DNA of 46,995 bases, taken from the NCBI RefSeq assembly GCF_900108485.1, contig NZ_FNXF01000022.1:1-46995 (forward strand), given 5' to 3'. The stretch comes from Rheinheimera pacifica. Lineage in GTDB: Bacteria; Pseudomonadota; Gammaproteobacteria; Enterobacterales; Alteromonadaceae. Made by a program: the position numbers and the translations under genes. Shown here piece by piece: positions 27,109 to 35,795 of this stretch (position 1 is its first letter; the number at the start of each line of letters is the position of its first letter). Under the pieces are notes generated by a model. It saw only the letters and a list, made by a program, of their open reading frames with translations, was not told the origin of the DNA and ran no database searches.

Positions 27109-28586
27109 ACTTGTGCACTCCTGCGATTATTTAGTTGCTCCACCACGATGGCGTACAACATAACAGTAATAATAGGAAAAATTGACGCAAAGGCGATCAG
27201 GCCAAAACCGTCAATTAATACATTACGACCCTCAATAGAGGTGGCCAGCCCAATACCTAAAGCAGTAACCAGCGGCACTGTTACTTCTGAGGTGGTAACA
27301 CCGCCAAGGTCAAATGCCAGTGCAATGATATAACGCGGCGAGAAGGCCGTTAGCAATACCACGAAGGCGTAACCGGCCATAATGTAATAGTGGATCGAAT
27401 CGCCACTGATAATACGATATACGCCAACAGTAATACCCACCGCAACGCCAAGTGCCACAATCAGCCGGATCACCGAGCCTTTGAGTTTACCGGGGGACGC
27501 CTGCTCAGCTTGTTCGCCAATGGCAATAAGTGCCGGTTCGGCCATAGTGGTGGCAAAGCCAATCATAAAGGCAAACAGTAAAATCAGGCTGTTGTAGTTT
27601 TTGCTGATCAGTTGTTCTGCCATTAGCGAACCTACCGGAAATAAGCCCAGTTTTAAACCCAGCACAAACGCATAAAGCCCAAGCAGTACCATGCTAAAAC
27701 CAACAACGACTTTTATCGGGTTCGCCAGTGGCCGGCGTAACACCAGATACTGAAACACCAGCACAACCAAAATCATGGGCAGAATATCTTTTACCATAGT
27801 GGCTAAATCGATAACGGCTTTAAGTAACCAAAACACCGGCGTTGCCAAGCCGGCAGTGCTGACAACAGCGGTAGCTTCGCTGACGTTGTATACCCAAATG
27901 CCATACAGCTGCACACTGATCATCGGCACCATTACCGCCAGTGCCACTAAACCAAAGCCATCGGTCAGGGCATTGCGGCCCTTAATTGAGCTGGCAAGCC
28001 CGAGCCCCAGTGCGGCAATCAGTGGCACGGTGACGATATTGGTAGTGACTCCACCAGAGTCATATGCCAGGCCAACAATTTCAGCGGGGGCAAAAAAGGT
28101 TACACCAAGCACCAGAATATAACCGCCAATCATCAGCCAGTGGATAGGCCAGCCAAGAATGATCCGTAATACGCCCACCGACATGACTGCACCAACTGAG
28201 CAGGCCACGATTAAGCGCAGGGTTAGTGCATCTACCCGGCCTTCACTTATTAATTGCGCCTGCTGCGCTACGGCAATCAGCGCTGGCTCCGCGATTACTG
28301 CGGCAAAGCCAATAGCAAAACCAAACAGCAATAACAAAGGCAGTGAGCCTTTGCGGGCAAATTGATTGGCCAGGTTTTTCCCTACCGGAAAAATGCTCAA
28401 CTCCAGCCCAAGCAGAAACAGGGCTATACCAATGGCAACAATCAGCAAGCCAATAACAATAGTAAAGGGTTCTGGTGGCAGAGTCTGGAAAATGGCCAGC
28501 TGAAAAAACAGTACTACCGCCACTATCGGCAGTAGGTTTTTTAAGGCATGAATAAACTGATGCAGAAATTGCTGCAATAACGGCAC
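27105..28586 (-). CDS. DUF1538 membrane protein with internal duplication
   Basis: The 493-residue multi-spanning inner-membrane protein consists of two homologous DUF1538 halves. Each half has an E-P-A-L motif after a hydrophobic helix (FAAVIAEPALIAVAQQA and ATTMAEPALIAIGEQAEQ) and a GGVTT segment (YDSGGVTTNIVTVPLIAALG and FDLGGVTTSEVTVPLVTALG). The arrangement looks like a transporter, but the substrate is unknown. The start is GTG at 28586, with GGAG five bases upstream. It is followed by overlapping P-II-like and CBS genes. Repeated acidic and glycine motifs inside helices hint at ion binding; that is inference. Confidence 0.9.
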   Translation of the reverse strand: MPLLQQFLHQFIHALKNLLPIVAVVLFFQLAIFQTLPPEPFTIVIGLLIVAIGIALFLLGLELSIFPVGKNLANQFARKGSLPLLLLFGFAIGFAAVIAEPALIAVAQQAQLISEGRVDALTLRLIVACSVGAVMSVGVLRIILGWPIHWLMIGGYILVLGVTFFAPAEIVGLAYDSGGVTTNIVTVPLIAALGLGLASSIKGRNALTDGFGLVALAVMVPMISVQLYGIWVYNVSEATAVVSTAGLATPVFWLLKAVIDLATMVKDILPMILVVLVFQYLVLRRPLANPIKVVVGFSMVLLGLYAFVLGLKLGLFPVGSLMAEQLISKNYNSLILLFAFMIGFATTMAEPALIAIGEQAEQASPGKLKGSVIRLIVALGVAVGITVGVYRIISGDSIHYYIMAGYAFVVLLTAFSPRYIIALAFDLGGVTTSEVTVPLVTALGIGLATSIEGRNVLIDGFGLIAFASIFPIITVMLYAIVVEQLNNRRSAQV

Positions 28587-28689
28587 TCTAGCTCCAGAAG
28601 GATGAACAGCTGCTAAAACTGGGTTTCAGTATAGGCAAAATTGGGCAGAAATGATTGATTAAGAACAAATAAACAGACAAAACAAATAA

Positions 28690-28717
28690 ATGAGAGGCAG
28701 TTGCCACTGCCTCTCAT
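28690..28717 (-). terminator. Rho-independent terminator of the TolB/amidohydrolase gene
   Basis: A perfect 12-bp stem ATGAGAGGCAGT / ACTGCCTCTCAT with a 4-base loop is followed on the minus strand by TTTATTTGTTTTG. It lies 9 bases beyond the stop. Confidence 0.85.
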
Positions 28718-28725
28718 TTCACAGT

Positions 28726-31700
28726 TTAACGCGGCTCAAACTCAAATAGCTGGCGTTTACGCTCGCGCAGGCCAATTTCGTTCATGCTGTTGGCATCAAA
28801 TAAGCGGCCATTTACCATAGTGTGGCTAACGCGGTCGCTAACACGGATATCGTCCAGCGGGTTGCCGTCTATTACAATTAAGTCGGCCAGTTTACCGGCT
28901 TCCAGCGAGCCCAGCTGATGGTCCATACCAAAGGTTTTTGCCGGGTTAATGGTAGCGGTTTTTAATGCTTCCAGCGGGCTCATGCCGCCCTGGGCAAACA
29001 TCCATATTTCCCAGTGCGCGCCCAAACCTTCACGCTGGCCATGGGCACCGATATTGGCTACCACACCAATGTCGCTTAGTTCTTTGGCGGTTTTTACCAC
29101 ATTAAAATGGTTGTAGTGGTTATCCGGTGCAGTAGGGCGGCGCATACTGCGGGGCGCCAGCTGATCCATCGGTACGTAGCTGCGCATTTTCGGGTGCTTC
29201 CATACTTCGGTTTTGTCGTACCAGTAGTTTTCACCCCAAATACCGCCATAGGCCACTACCAGCGTAGGGGTGTAAGCGGTTTTGCTGGCCTGCCATAATT
29301 GCTTAATGTCGTCATACACTTTTGCTGCCGGCAGCGCATGCTCAACAGTGGTGTGGCCATCGACTATCATGGTCAGGTTATGCTGCATTAACGAGCCGCC
29401 TTCGGGCACCACCATCATATTTAGCTCGCGGGCAGCCTGTATAACCTGCTGGCGTTGGTTACGCCGAGGCTGGTTGTAGCTTTTTACGCTGAAAGCTCCG
29501 GCTTTTTGCAGGCGCTCTAAATGAAATTTAGCGTCATCCAGGCTGTCGATATGCGAGGTGTAACCGGCACCTTCAGCGCCGTACAAAATAGTACCGGTAG
29601 AAAAAATCCGTGGCCCGGCGATAATACCTGCCTGCTGCATTTCGCTGGCAGCAAAAACTTCGCGGGTATCGTTAGACGGGTCATGAATAGCGGTAACACC
29701 AAAAGCAAGCGAGGCATAGTTCTGCCAGTTTTGCTGCGGAATAATCTGGTTGCTGCCTTGTGAGCTATGGGCATGGGCATCAAACAGGCCTGGCATAATG
29801 GTTTTACCGCTGATATCAAATACTTTTGCATTGGTGGGTACGGCAACCTCACCGCGCTTGCCAACGGCTTTTATCTTGTTATTTTCTACCAGTACCACAC
29901 CATCCTGGATCACTTCATCACCGCTCATGGTGATCACCTGGCCACCAACAAAAGCCACACTGCCGCGTGGTATATCAGCGGGGGCAGTAAAACCGAGGTT
30001 AACGCCATTTTTAGCCGCAAAGTCGGTTTTATCATTAAAATCAAACAGCCCTTCAATGCTGGCATGATACAACTCTGGCCCCAGGCTCCAGTAAATATGC
30101 CGGCTGTTACCACTCCAGCTGATATATTCACCGGCACGCACTGACAGCTGCTTTACCGGAAATTGCTTATCTGTACCACTGATATCAATAGCTTTGCCGC
30201 GCTCGGTAAAAGGCGTAACAAAGACTTTAAAGCGATCAGCAAAAGCCAGGTATTTACCATCCGGCGACAGTTTAAATTCAGTGCCAAACTTGGCTGTGTA
30301 CAGCGTTTGCTGGGTGTGTTTGGTTAAATCAATGCGAATAAGGCTGGGCGCGCTGTCGTAGTCGGCGGCATAAACGACGTTGTTGTCGGCGCCAAACATA
30401 GGTGCGCGGCCATTGCGGCTGATAAGCTCAGGTGTGCCGCCTTTGCTGCTGATTTTATATAAACCGGTGTTTAGCGACCATTGGCGTGGCAGCAAGCTGC
30501 CGGCGCCGGTTTTACGGTATATAACGGTTTTACCATCCGGGCTAAATACCGGCTCTACATACTTGCCCGGTTCGCCGGTAAGTTTACTGATGCGGCCATT
30601 ACGCAGGTTAACAATATTTACCGCGCCCTGACCGTTGTCGTTCCAGCTCACGTACACCAGTTCTTTACCATCACGGGAAAACTGCGGGTAATATTCAAAG
30701 TCGGTGCGTTGTTTAGTCAGGCGCCGGGGTTTAGGGGTGTCTACGTCGGTAATATACAAATGCCCCAGTGCGGTAAATACTGCCTGTTTGCCGTCTGGTG
30801 ATACCTGAATAAAGCGCAGCATTTTGGTGTCGAACTGATCTTTATCCAGATCCTGTGTTACCCGCACCGCAGTTTGTATTTGTTTGCTGGTTTGCACATT
30901 AAAGGCAATAGGCACTGCTTGCTTATCTGCGATGGTTAATTTTTTAATTTCGCCACCGGCCCAGAATACCAGTGCTTTATTATCGGGTGTCCAGCTAAGC
31001 GTAGGGTACACACCGTGTATGGCCCAGGTTTCCTGCATATCACGGTCCAGGCCGTCATACAGCTTTATATGCTCGCCGCTGGTTAAATCATATAAAAACA
31101 GCGTGCTTTGAAAATCTACCCGGCGGATATAGGCCAGATATTTGCCATCCGGCGATGGTGTAGGGCGGATAGCACCACCGGCGCCGTCCAGCACTACTTC
31201 CCACTTGCCGGTTTCGCGTTCAAAACGTTTGATCACATAAATGCCGCTTTCAGAATCTTTGCTGTAGTGAAAAGTTTTGCCTGGTGTGTCATCCTGCGAG
31301 AAGTAGATGTATTTACCATCTGGTGAAAATGCCGGCTCGCCTAAGTCTTTCTGATCATTAGCTCTTTCGGTCAGCATAATACCGTTGCCGCCGGTTTTGT
31401 GATATTGCCAGATTTCACCGGCGCCTAATGAACGGCTGGCGGTAAAGTGCTTACGCGCTACAATAAATTCGCCATCCGGGCTCCAGGCCGGGCTGTTTAA
31501 CAGCCGGAATGTTTCGTTGGTTACTGCCCGTGGCTCGCTGCCATCGGCATTCATGATCCAGATATTATCGCCACCGCCTTCATCACTGGTGTAGGCAATA
31601 TGTTTGCCATCCGGGCTAAAAGTGGGCTGCATTTGCCAGCCAATGTCTTTGGTTAGCTGCGTGGCGTTGCCACCAGTTATTGGCATAGTGTAAATATCAC

Positions 31701-31899
31701 CCAGCAGGTCAAAAGCGAGGGTTTTACCATCCGGGCTTACTGTTACATTCATCCAACTGCCTTGCGACACGTTAATATCCACGGTTTCAAACTGACCTTG
31801 CGGCGCATTAACGTCCCAGGCGGGTGCTTTGTCAGTCTCAGCCTGCAGAAAAAAACTGCTGACAGCCAACGCCAGTAAGGTAGGGGTAAAAGTTCTCAT
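28726..31899 (-). CDS. Exported TolB-type beta-propeller/amidohydrolase fusion protein
   Basis: I start at the ATG at 31899 (1057 residues), which opens a signal peptide (MRTFTPTLLALAVSSFFLQA) and has GGAACC upstream; an earlier in-frame start is likely wrong. Residues about 40-640 hold many PD40/WD40-like blades (SPDGKTLAFD, SPDGKHIAYTSDEGG, SPDGKYIYFSQDD). From about 660 an imidazolonepropionase/prolidase-type amidohydrolase begins, with the metal motif MPGLFDAHAHSSQG and the C-terminal LEAGKLADLIVIDGNPLDDI. It probably hydrolyses a peptide- or amide-like compound in the periplasm; the substrate is unknown. It is monocistronic. Confidence 0.93.
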   Translation of the reverse strand: MRTFTPTLLALAVSSFFLQAETDKAPAWDVNAPQGQFETVDINVSQGSWMNVTVSPDGKTLAFDLLGDIYTMPITGGNATQLTKDIGWQMQPTFSPDGKHIAYTSDEGGGDNIWIMNADGSEPRAVTNETFRLLNSPAWSPDGEFIVARKHFTASRSLGAGEIWQYHKTGGNGIMLTERANDQKDLGEPAFSPDGKYIYFSQDDTPGKTFHYSKDSESGIYVIKRFERETGKWEVVLDGAGGAIRPTPSPDGKYLAYIRRVDFQSTLFLYDLTSGEHIKLYDGLDRDMQETWAIHGVYPTLSWTPDNKALVFWAGGEIKKLTIADKQAVPIAFNVQTSKQIQTAVRVTQDLDKDQFDTKMLRFIQVSPDGKQAVFTALGHLYITDVDTPKPRRLTKQRTDFEYYPQFSRDGKELVYVSWNDNGQGAVNIVNLRNGRISKLTGEPGKYVEPVFSPDGKTVIYRKTGAGSLLPRQWSLNTGLYKISSKGGTPELISRNGRAPMFGADNNVVYAADYDSAPSLIRIDLTKHTQQTLYTAKFGTEFKLSPDGKYLAFADRFKVFVTPFTERGKAIDISGTDKQFPVKQLSVRAGEYISWSGNSRHIYWSLGPELYHASIEGLFDFNDKTDFAAKNGVNLGFTAPADIPRGSVAFVGGQVITMSGDEVIQDGVVLVENNKIKAVGKRGEVAVPTNAKVFDISGKTIMPGLFDAHAHSSQGSNQIIPQQNWQNYASLAFGVTAIHDPSNDTREVFAASEMQQAGIIAGPRIFSTGTILYGAEGAGYTSHIDSLDDAKFHLERLQKAGAFSVKSYNQPRRNQRQQVIQAARELNMMVVPEGGSLMQHNLTMIVDGHTTVEHALPAAKVYDDIKQLWQASKTAYTPTLVVAYGGIWGENYWYDKTEVWKHPKMRSYVPMDQLAPRSMRRPTAPDNHYNHFNVVKTAKELSDIGVVANIGAHGQREGLGAHWEIWMFAQGGMSPLEALKTATINPAKTFGMDHQLGSLEAGKLADLIVIDGNPLDDIRVSDRVSHTMVNGRLFDANSMNEIGLRERKRQLFEFEPR

Positions 31900-32178
31900 A
31901 TACAGGTTCCTGTCAGTTGTTTTTGCTATTGTTATTGTCGTTTGTATGCTGCATCTACAGAGTGACATAAACTGACGCCCGAGTTAAGTTCCCGTTGCCA
32001 GCACTGCGCTAAAAGCCGGCATTACAGAGACAAAATGTGCTGATTTATATGCCGCAACAATTTAGTGCTATGGTACTGGCGAGCTAACTGTGCCAGATCA
32101 TGTTGTTGAGCCATTGGGCTGGTAAAATAGAGGACAATAGTTCACATTGATTGCAACTAAGCCACCACGGAGCTGTGT

Positions 32179-32532
32179 ATGAACTTTAAACTTATTATGG
32201 TTTTTACTGATATTGATAAAACCGATAAGCTGCTTGATGCCGCCAGGCAGGCTGGCGCTACCGGAGCCACTATCATTTCCAGTGCCAGAGGGCAGGGCTT
32301 AAACAAAGCAATAGGAATTTTCGGCCTGGAATTATTAAATCCGAGAGACGTTATACTGGTTCTGGTAGAACAGCGTCGTGCTGACCATGTGCTGGAAACG
32401 TTAGTGCAGGCAGGTGGTCTGGATGAGAAGTTGGATACCGGTATTGCCATTATGCTGGATGTGGAAAAAGCCATGGGTCTGACCGAGCATATCCGCAAGT
32501 TGGCTAAAGATATTCCCCCGGAGCAAGCCTAG
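32179..32532 (+). CDS. P-II-like protein upstream of the K+/H+ antiporter
   Basis: The 117-residue protein has the same P-II-like layout as the gene at 26767-27108: FKLIMVFTDIDKTDKLLDAARQAGATGATII (about 3-33), a variable Gly-rich loop (SSARGQGLNKAIGIFG), VILVLVEQRRADHVLETL and LDTGIAIMLDVEKAMGL. It begins behind GGAG and ends 170 bases before an NhaP2-type antiporter on the same strand. A nucleotide-binding regulator of that antiporter is plausible but not shown. Another possibility is that it belongs functionally to the DUF1538 system a few kilobases away. Confidence 0.8.
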   Translation: MNFKLIMVFTDIDKTDKLLDAARQAGATGATIISSARGQGLNKAIGIFGLELLNPRDVILVLVEQRRADHVLETLVQAGGLDEKLDTGIAIMLDVEKAMGLTEHIRKLAKDIPPEQA

Positions 32533-32702
32533 GCGTTAGCCAACCTTGGCATTGAGTTACAGTATTTGTGCAGTTTAATCTGGTAAGTGGCTTGTTGCTG
32601 TTGATATTATTGCATACTGAGTTATTGAAATAACACACCAGTGGCTGGTTATATCCGGTTGCTGACCGGCACCTTTACCTATTTATTTGAGCAAATACCC
32701 CC

Positions 32703-34439
32703 ATGTTTGTTGTTGATCAATTAATTATGCTGGCCGCGATATTGATTTTACTGGGGATCTTATCCAGTAAGCTGTCGGCCCGGCTTGGTTTGCCTATGCT
32801 GGTGCTGTTTTTACTGGTAGGTATGTTAGCCGGTGAAGATGGCCTGGGCCGTATCGCTTTTGACAGTCCGCAGGCGGCGCATGCGCTGGGTACCCTGGCA
32901 CTGGCATTGATCTTGTTTGATGGCGGCTTACAAACCCCGGTACAGTCTATTAAACAGGTCTGGAAACCCGCTTCCTTGCTTGCTACGCTTGGCGTGTTAA
33001 CTACTGCGTTAGTTACCGGCGTTGCTGCCAGCTATATTTTGCAAATTTCTTTGCTGGAAGGCTTGTTACTGGGCGCCATTGTCGGCTCCACTGACGCTGC
33101 GGCAGTATTCTCTTTGCTACGAAATGCCGGTATTAACCTGAACAGTCGGCTTAAATCGACGCTGGAGATAGAAAGCGCCTCGAACGACCCTATGGCTATT
33201 TTTCTTACCGTAGGTCTGTTGGAAATTCTGCTGAATGGCTTAAAACCCGGCATTGGTTTGTTGCAGTTGTTCGTGCTGCAGATGGGCCTGGGGGCCGTTG
33301 TTGGCCTGGCTGTTGGTTATGGCATTGTTAATATTATCAACCGCATCCATTTGCAGGCCAATGGCCTTTATCCGGTTATGGTAACGGCTTCAGGTTTATT
33401 AGCCTTTGGCGTAGCAGCTAACCTTGGCGGTAGTGGCTTTTTAGCGGTGTTTATTTGCGGTGTTATGGTGGGCAATGCCCGCTTTGTGTTTCAGCGTACG
33501 ACCTTTTTGTTTCATGACGGCCTGGCCTGGCTCAGTCAAATTACGATGTTTGTAATGTTGGGATTGCTGATCACGCCCAGTTCATTACTGGAAGTATGGT
33601 GGCAGGGCCTGTTAATTGCAGCCGTGTTGGTGTTTGTTGCTCGGCCGGTGGCTGTGTTGCCGGTACTCAAATGTTTTGGCTTTAACAGCCGTGAAATGGC
33701 ACTGGTATCCTGGGTGGGCCTACGCGGCTCGGTGCCTATTATTCTGGCGATATTCCCGCTGATGTTTGGCCTGGCCAGCGCTGAACTGATTTTTAATGTG
33801 GTGTTCTTCGTGGTACTGATCTCCGCTACGCTGCAAGGCTCAACTCTGGCCTGGGTGGCACGTAAGCTTGATTTGATAGCGAAACTGCCCCCGAAAGCGC
33901 CGGCAACGCTGGAAATCACTTCTCTTGGTGAAGTGGACGCTGAAATTGTCGAATACACCTTATCGGACAATTCGCGTGCGGTAAGTCGTCGTTTAGCACG
34001 GATGGCATTGCCGGAAGGCGCAGTGGTGGCGATGATTACCCGTGGTGAGAAAGTGATCCCGCCGCGCGGCTCCACGGTATTGCAAGCTCAGGATCATTTA
34101 TTTGTTGTCATGAAAAATGATTACAAAACTATCGTTGAACAGGTGTTTGCTGACAAGGGTTTTGAACCTGCCAAAGCCGCAGCGGAGTTGCGGTTAAAAG
34201 GCACCAGCACATTAAGCGACATTGACTGGTGCTTTGCCCTTAACCTGACGGCGTTACACAGTGATATTTCGCTTGAACAACTGTGTAAAAATCAGTTGGC
34301 AGACAACTTAGCGGAACGGCAGCAATTTATGTTTGGCCAATACCGGTTTGAGGTGGCTGAAATGGTCGGTGAGCGGGTAACGACAGTGTTACTGCATCAG
34401 GCTGTTGCTGCGCCGGTAATTCAGGCACCTGCCGTTTAA
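32703..34439 (+). CDS. nhaP2: K+/H+ antiporter NhaP2 (CvrA)
   Basis: The 578-residue CPA1 antiporter has about 12-13 transmembrane helices (about 5-390) with the ion-binding motif ESASNDPMAIF near residues 158-168, followed by a cytoplasmic TrkA-C domain (about 405-485) and a CorC/HlyC-type domain (about 495-570). Its length equals that of E. coli CvrA. It exchanges K+ (possibly Na+) for H+ across the inner membrane, protecting against high internal K+ or alkaline pH. No clear Shine-Dalgarno is visible before the ATG (ATACCCCC). DUF1289 and MgtC-like genes follow at 36 and 9 bases. Confidence 0.93.
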   Translation: MFVVDQLIMLAAILILLGILSSKLSARLGLPMLVLFLLVGMLAGEDGLGRIAFDSPQAAHALGTLALALILFDGGLQTPVQSIKQVWKPASLLATLGVLTTALVTGVAASYILQISLLEGLLLGAIVGSTDAAAVFSLLRNAGINLNSRLKSTLEIESASNDPMAIFLTVGLLEILLNGLKPGIGLLQLFVLQMGLGAVVGLAVGYGIVNIINRIHLQANGLYPVMVTASGLLAFGVAANLGGSGFLAVFICGVMVGNARFVFQRTTFLFHDGLAWLSQITMFVMLGLLITPSSLLEVWWQGLLIAAVLVFVARPVAVLPVLKCFGFNSREMALVSWVGLRGSVPIILAIFPLMFGLASAELIFNVVFFVVLISATLQGSTLAWVARKLDLIAKLPPKAPATLEITSLGEVDAEIVEYTLSDNSRAVSRRLARMALPEGAVVAMITRGEKVIPPRGSTVLQAQDHLFVVMKNDYKTIVEQVFADKGFEPAKAAAELRLKGTSTLSDIDWCFALNLTALHSDISLEQLCKNQLADNLAERQQFMFGQYRFEVAEMVGERVTTVLLHQAVAAPVIQAPAV

Positions 34440-34475
34440 TGTTATGCCTAATCATAGTTAACTGCAGAGTATTGC

Positions 34476-34721
34476 ATGGTTGAATCACCCTGTGTGGCCG
34501 CATGCCGTTTAAATACCGACAAGGTCTGTGTGGGCTGTTACCGTCATATAACTGAAATAGTTGACTGGAACAAGCGTACAAACGAGCAAAATGCCGCTAT
34601 ATTACAAAAGGTTGCAATACGAAAACGGGATGCTGCGCTACACCCTCTACCGGAGGGCGAAACCACAGCAATAACGCAGGCCGAGTGGCAGGCTGCAAAG
34701 CAGCAAGCGCGCACAGCTTAA
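34476..34721 (+). CDS. DUF1289 protein
   Basis: The 81-residue protein shows the family's cysteine pattern SPCVAACRLNTDKVCVGCYRHITEI (about 4-28) with four cysteines that could bind Zn or Fe-S, followed by WNKRTNEQNAAILQKVAIRK. The function of DUF1289 is not established. It sits 36 bases after nhaP2 and 9 before the MgtC-like gene, so it is probably part of that operon. Confidence 0.88.
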   Translation: MVESPCVAACRLNTDKVCVGCYRHITEIVDWNKRTNEQNAAILQKVAIRKRDAALHPLPEGETTAITQAEWQAAKQQARTA

Positions 34722-34730
34722 GGATGGAGT

Positions 34731-35285
34731 ATGCTGGACTGGCAATTAATTTTTGATATCAGGCCCTTTGCCTGGACCGAATTAGGTACGGCGTTACTGT
34801 GTGGCTTTATTATCGGCCTGGAGCGGCAACTGCGTGGTAAACCGGCCGGTATTCGTACCTCTATCTTAATTGTAATGGGCACTTATGTGTTTATTGCCGC
34901 TTCAATGTCGGTTAACAGTAGCATGACTGACCCTTCGCGCATTATCGGTCAGGTTATTACCGGGGTAGGCTTTTTAGGTGCCGGTGTGATGCTGGCCCGC
35001 GACGGTATGGTACTGGGCGTTACATCTGCTGCCACTATCTGGGTGTTAGCGGCCATTGGTGTTTGTATTGGTATCGGCCAGGATTTGGTGGCGATTAAGT
35101 TATCGGTGCTGGTGGTAATGGTGCTGGTAGGGATAGATATTCTGGAAAACTCGTCTTCTGCTATGCGCCGCGGTGTCCACCGCACTTACAATGAATGGCT
35201 TACCCGCACCAATGGCAGCTTATTTAGCCGGCGTAAAGATGATGTGCAGTCTGCACGGCGGCAGGATATTGATGATCCGCATTAA
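34731..35285 (+). CDS. MgtC/SapB-family membrane protein
   Basis: The 184-residue protein carries the MgtC domain in its first 140 residues: a helix with ALLCGFIIGLERQLRGKPAGIRT (about 23-45), ITGVGFLGAGVML, and TSAATIWVLAAIGVCIGIGQ. It is an inner-membrane protein with about four helices and a charged cytoplasmic tail. Relatives are linked to low-Mg2+ survival and inhibition of F1Fo ATP synthase, but many environmental homologues are uncharacterised. AAGGATGGAGT precedes the ATG. Together with nhaP2 upstream this suggests a role in cation homeostasis. Confidence 0.9.
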   Translation: MLDWQLIFDIRPFAWTELGTALLCGFIIGLERQLRGKPAGIRTSILIVMGTYVFIAASMSVNSSMTDPSRIIGQVITGVGFLGAGVMLARDGMVLGVTSAATIWVLAAIGVCIGIGQDLVAIKLSVLVVMVLVGIDILENSSSAMRRGVHRTYNEWLTRTNGSLFSRRKDDVQSARRQDIDDPH

Positions 35286-35313
35286 GCTGCCGTCCCTGGC
35301 AGTATCAGCAGAT

Positions 35314-35628
35314 TTAACTGCTGAGCTTTAAGCCAATTAATCCGGCCAGAATCAGCATAATACTCAATACCCGCGGCAGGTTAACCGGATCATTAAATAA
35401 GATAATACCGGCAATAACAGTACCAACAGCACCGATGCCGGTCCATACAGCATAGGCTGTGCCCACCGGTAGCTGGCGCATAGCCAGGCCTAATAAACTG
35501 ATACTGATCAGCATAGCTATTAATGTAAACACCGATGGCCACAGTTTAGTAAAGCCCATACTGTATTTAAGCCCAAGCGCCCAGCCAATTTCAAACAGGC
35601 CAGCCAGAGAAAGTAAAAACCATGACAT
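35314..35628 (-). CDS. sugE: SMR-family guanidinium exporter (SugE/Gdx)
   Basis: I start at the ATG at 35628 (104 residues, [20 protein letters not shown]), which matches SugE/Gdx proteins; the longer frame to 35769 runs through the riboswitch. Four transmembrane helices and the essential Glu13 in LFEIGWA are visible. Gdx proteins exchange guanidinium for protons. The guanidine-II riboswitch directly upstream (35649-35693) strongly supports this role rather than general quaternary-ammonium resistance. The gene converges on the MgtC-like gene with 28 bases between. Confidence 0.95.
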   Translation of the reverse strand: MSWFLLSLAGLFEIGWALGLKYSMGFTKLWPSVFTLIAMLISISLLGLAMRQLPVGTAYAVWTGIGAVGTVIAGIILFNDPVNLPRVLSIMLILAGLIGLKLSS

Positions 35629-35648
35629 AGTGGTAATACCAAAAACAG

Positions 35649-35693
35649 GTGGGGTCGTCCCCGTTACAGATGCGCTGGCGGGTCGTCCCGTCA
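35649..35693 (-). promoter_or_regulatory. Guanidine-II (mini-ykkC) riboswitch controlling sugE
   Basis: On the minus strand two short hairpins occur in order: CGGG-ACGA-CCCG (35690-35679) and GGGG-ACGA-CCCC (35662-35651), separated by about 16 bases. Twin stems with ACGR tetraloops are the defining feature of the guanidine-II class. The second hairpin ends about 22 bases before the sugE ATG, so control is probably at translation initiation through access to the ribosome binding site. Both loops carry the ligand-contacting ACGA. Confidence 0.92.
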
Positions 35694-35751
35694 GGCTAAA
35701 TGGAAAGCGGATTATAGCAAAGCTTGGGGGTAAGCCAAGTGTTGTAGCAAA

Positions 35752-35780
35752 AACAAAGGCGCCAAACACGCGCCTTTGTT
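35752..35780 (-). terminator. Rho-independent terminator of the DUF3718 gene
   Basis: A perfect 11-bp stem AACAAAGGCGC / GCGCCTTTGTT is followed on the minus strand by TTTTTGCTAC. It lies about 15 bases beyond the DUF3718 stop. Confidence 0.9.
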
Positions 35781-35795
35781 AGAAGAATTAGCTTA

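Noticed and set aside
32640..32702. Riboswitch before nhaP2
   Set aside because: A small CCGGT/ACCGG hairpin is present, but no known riboswitch consensus could be matched.
35629..35769. Upstream extension of SugE
   Set aside because: It would translate the guanidine-II riboswitch; SMR proteins start at MSWF.
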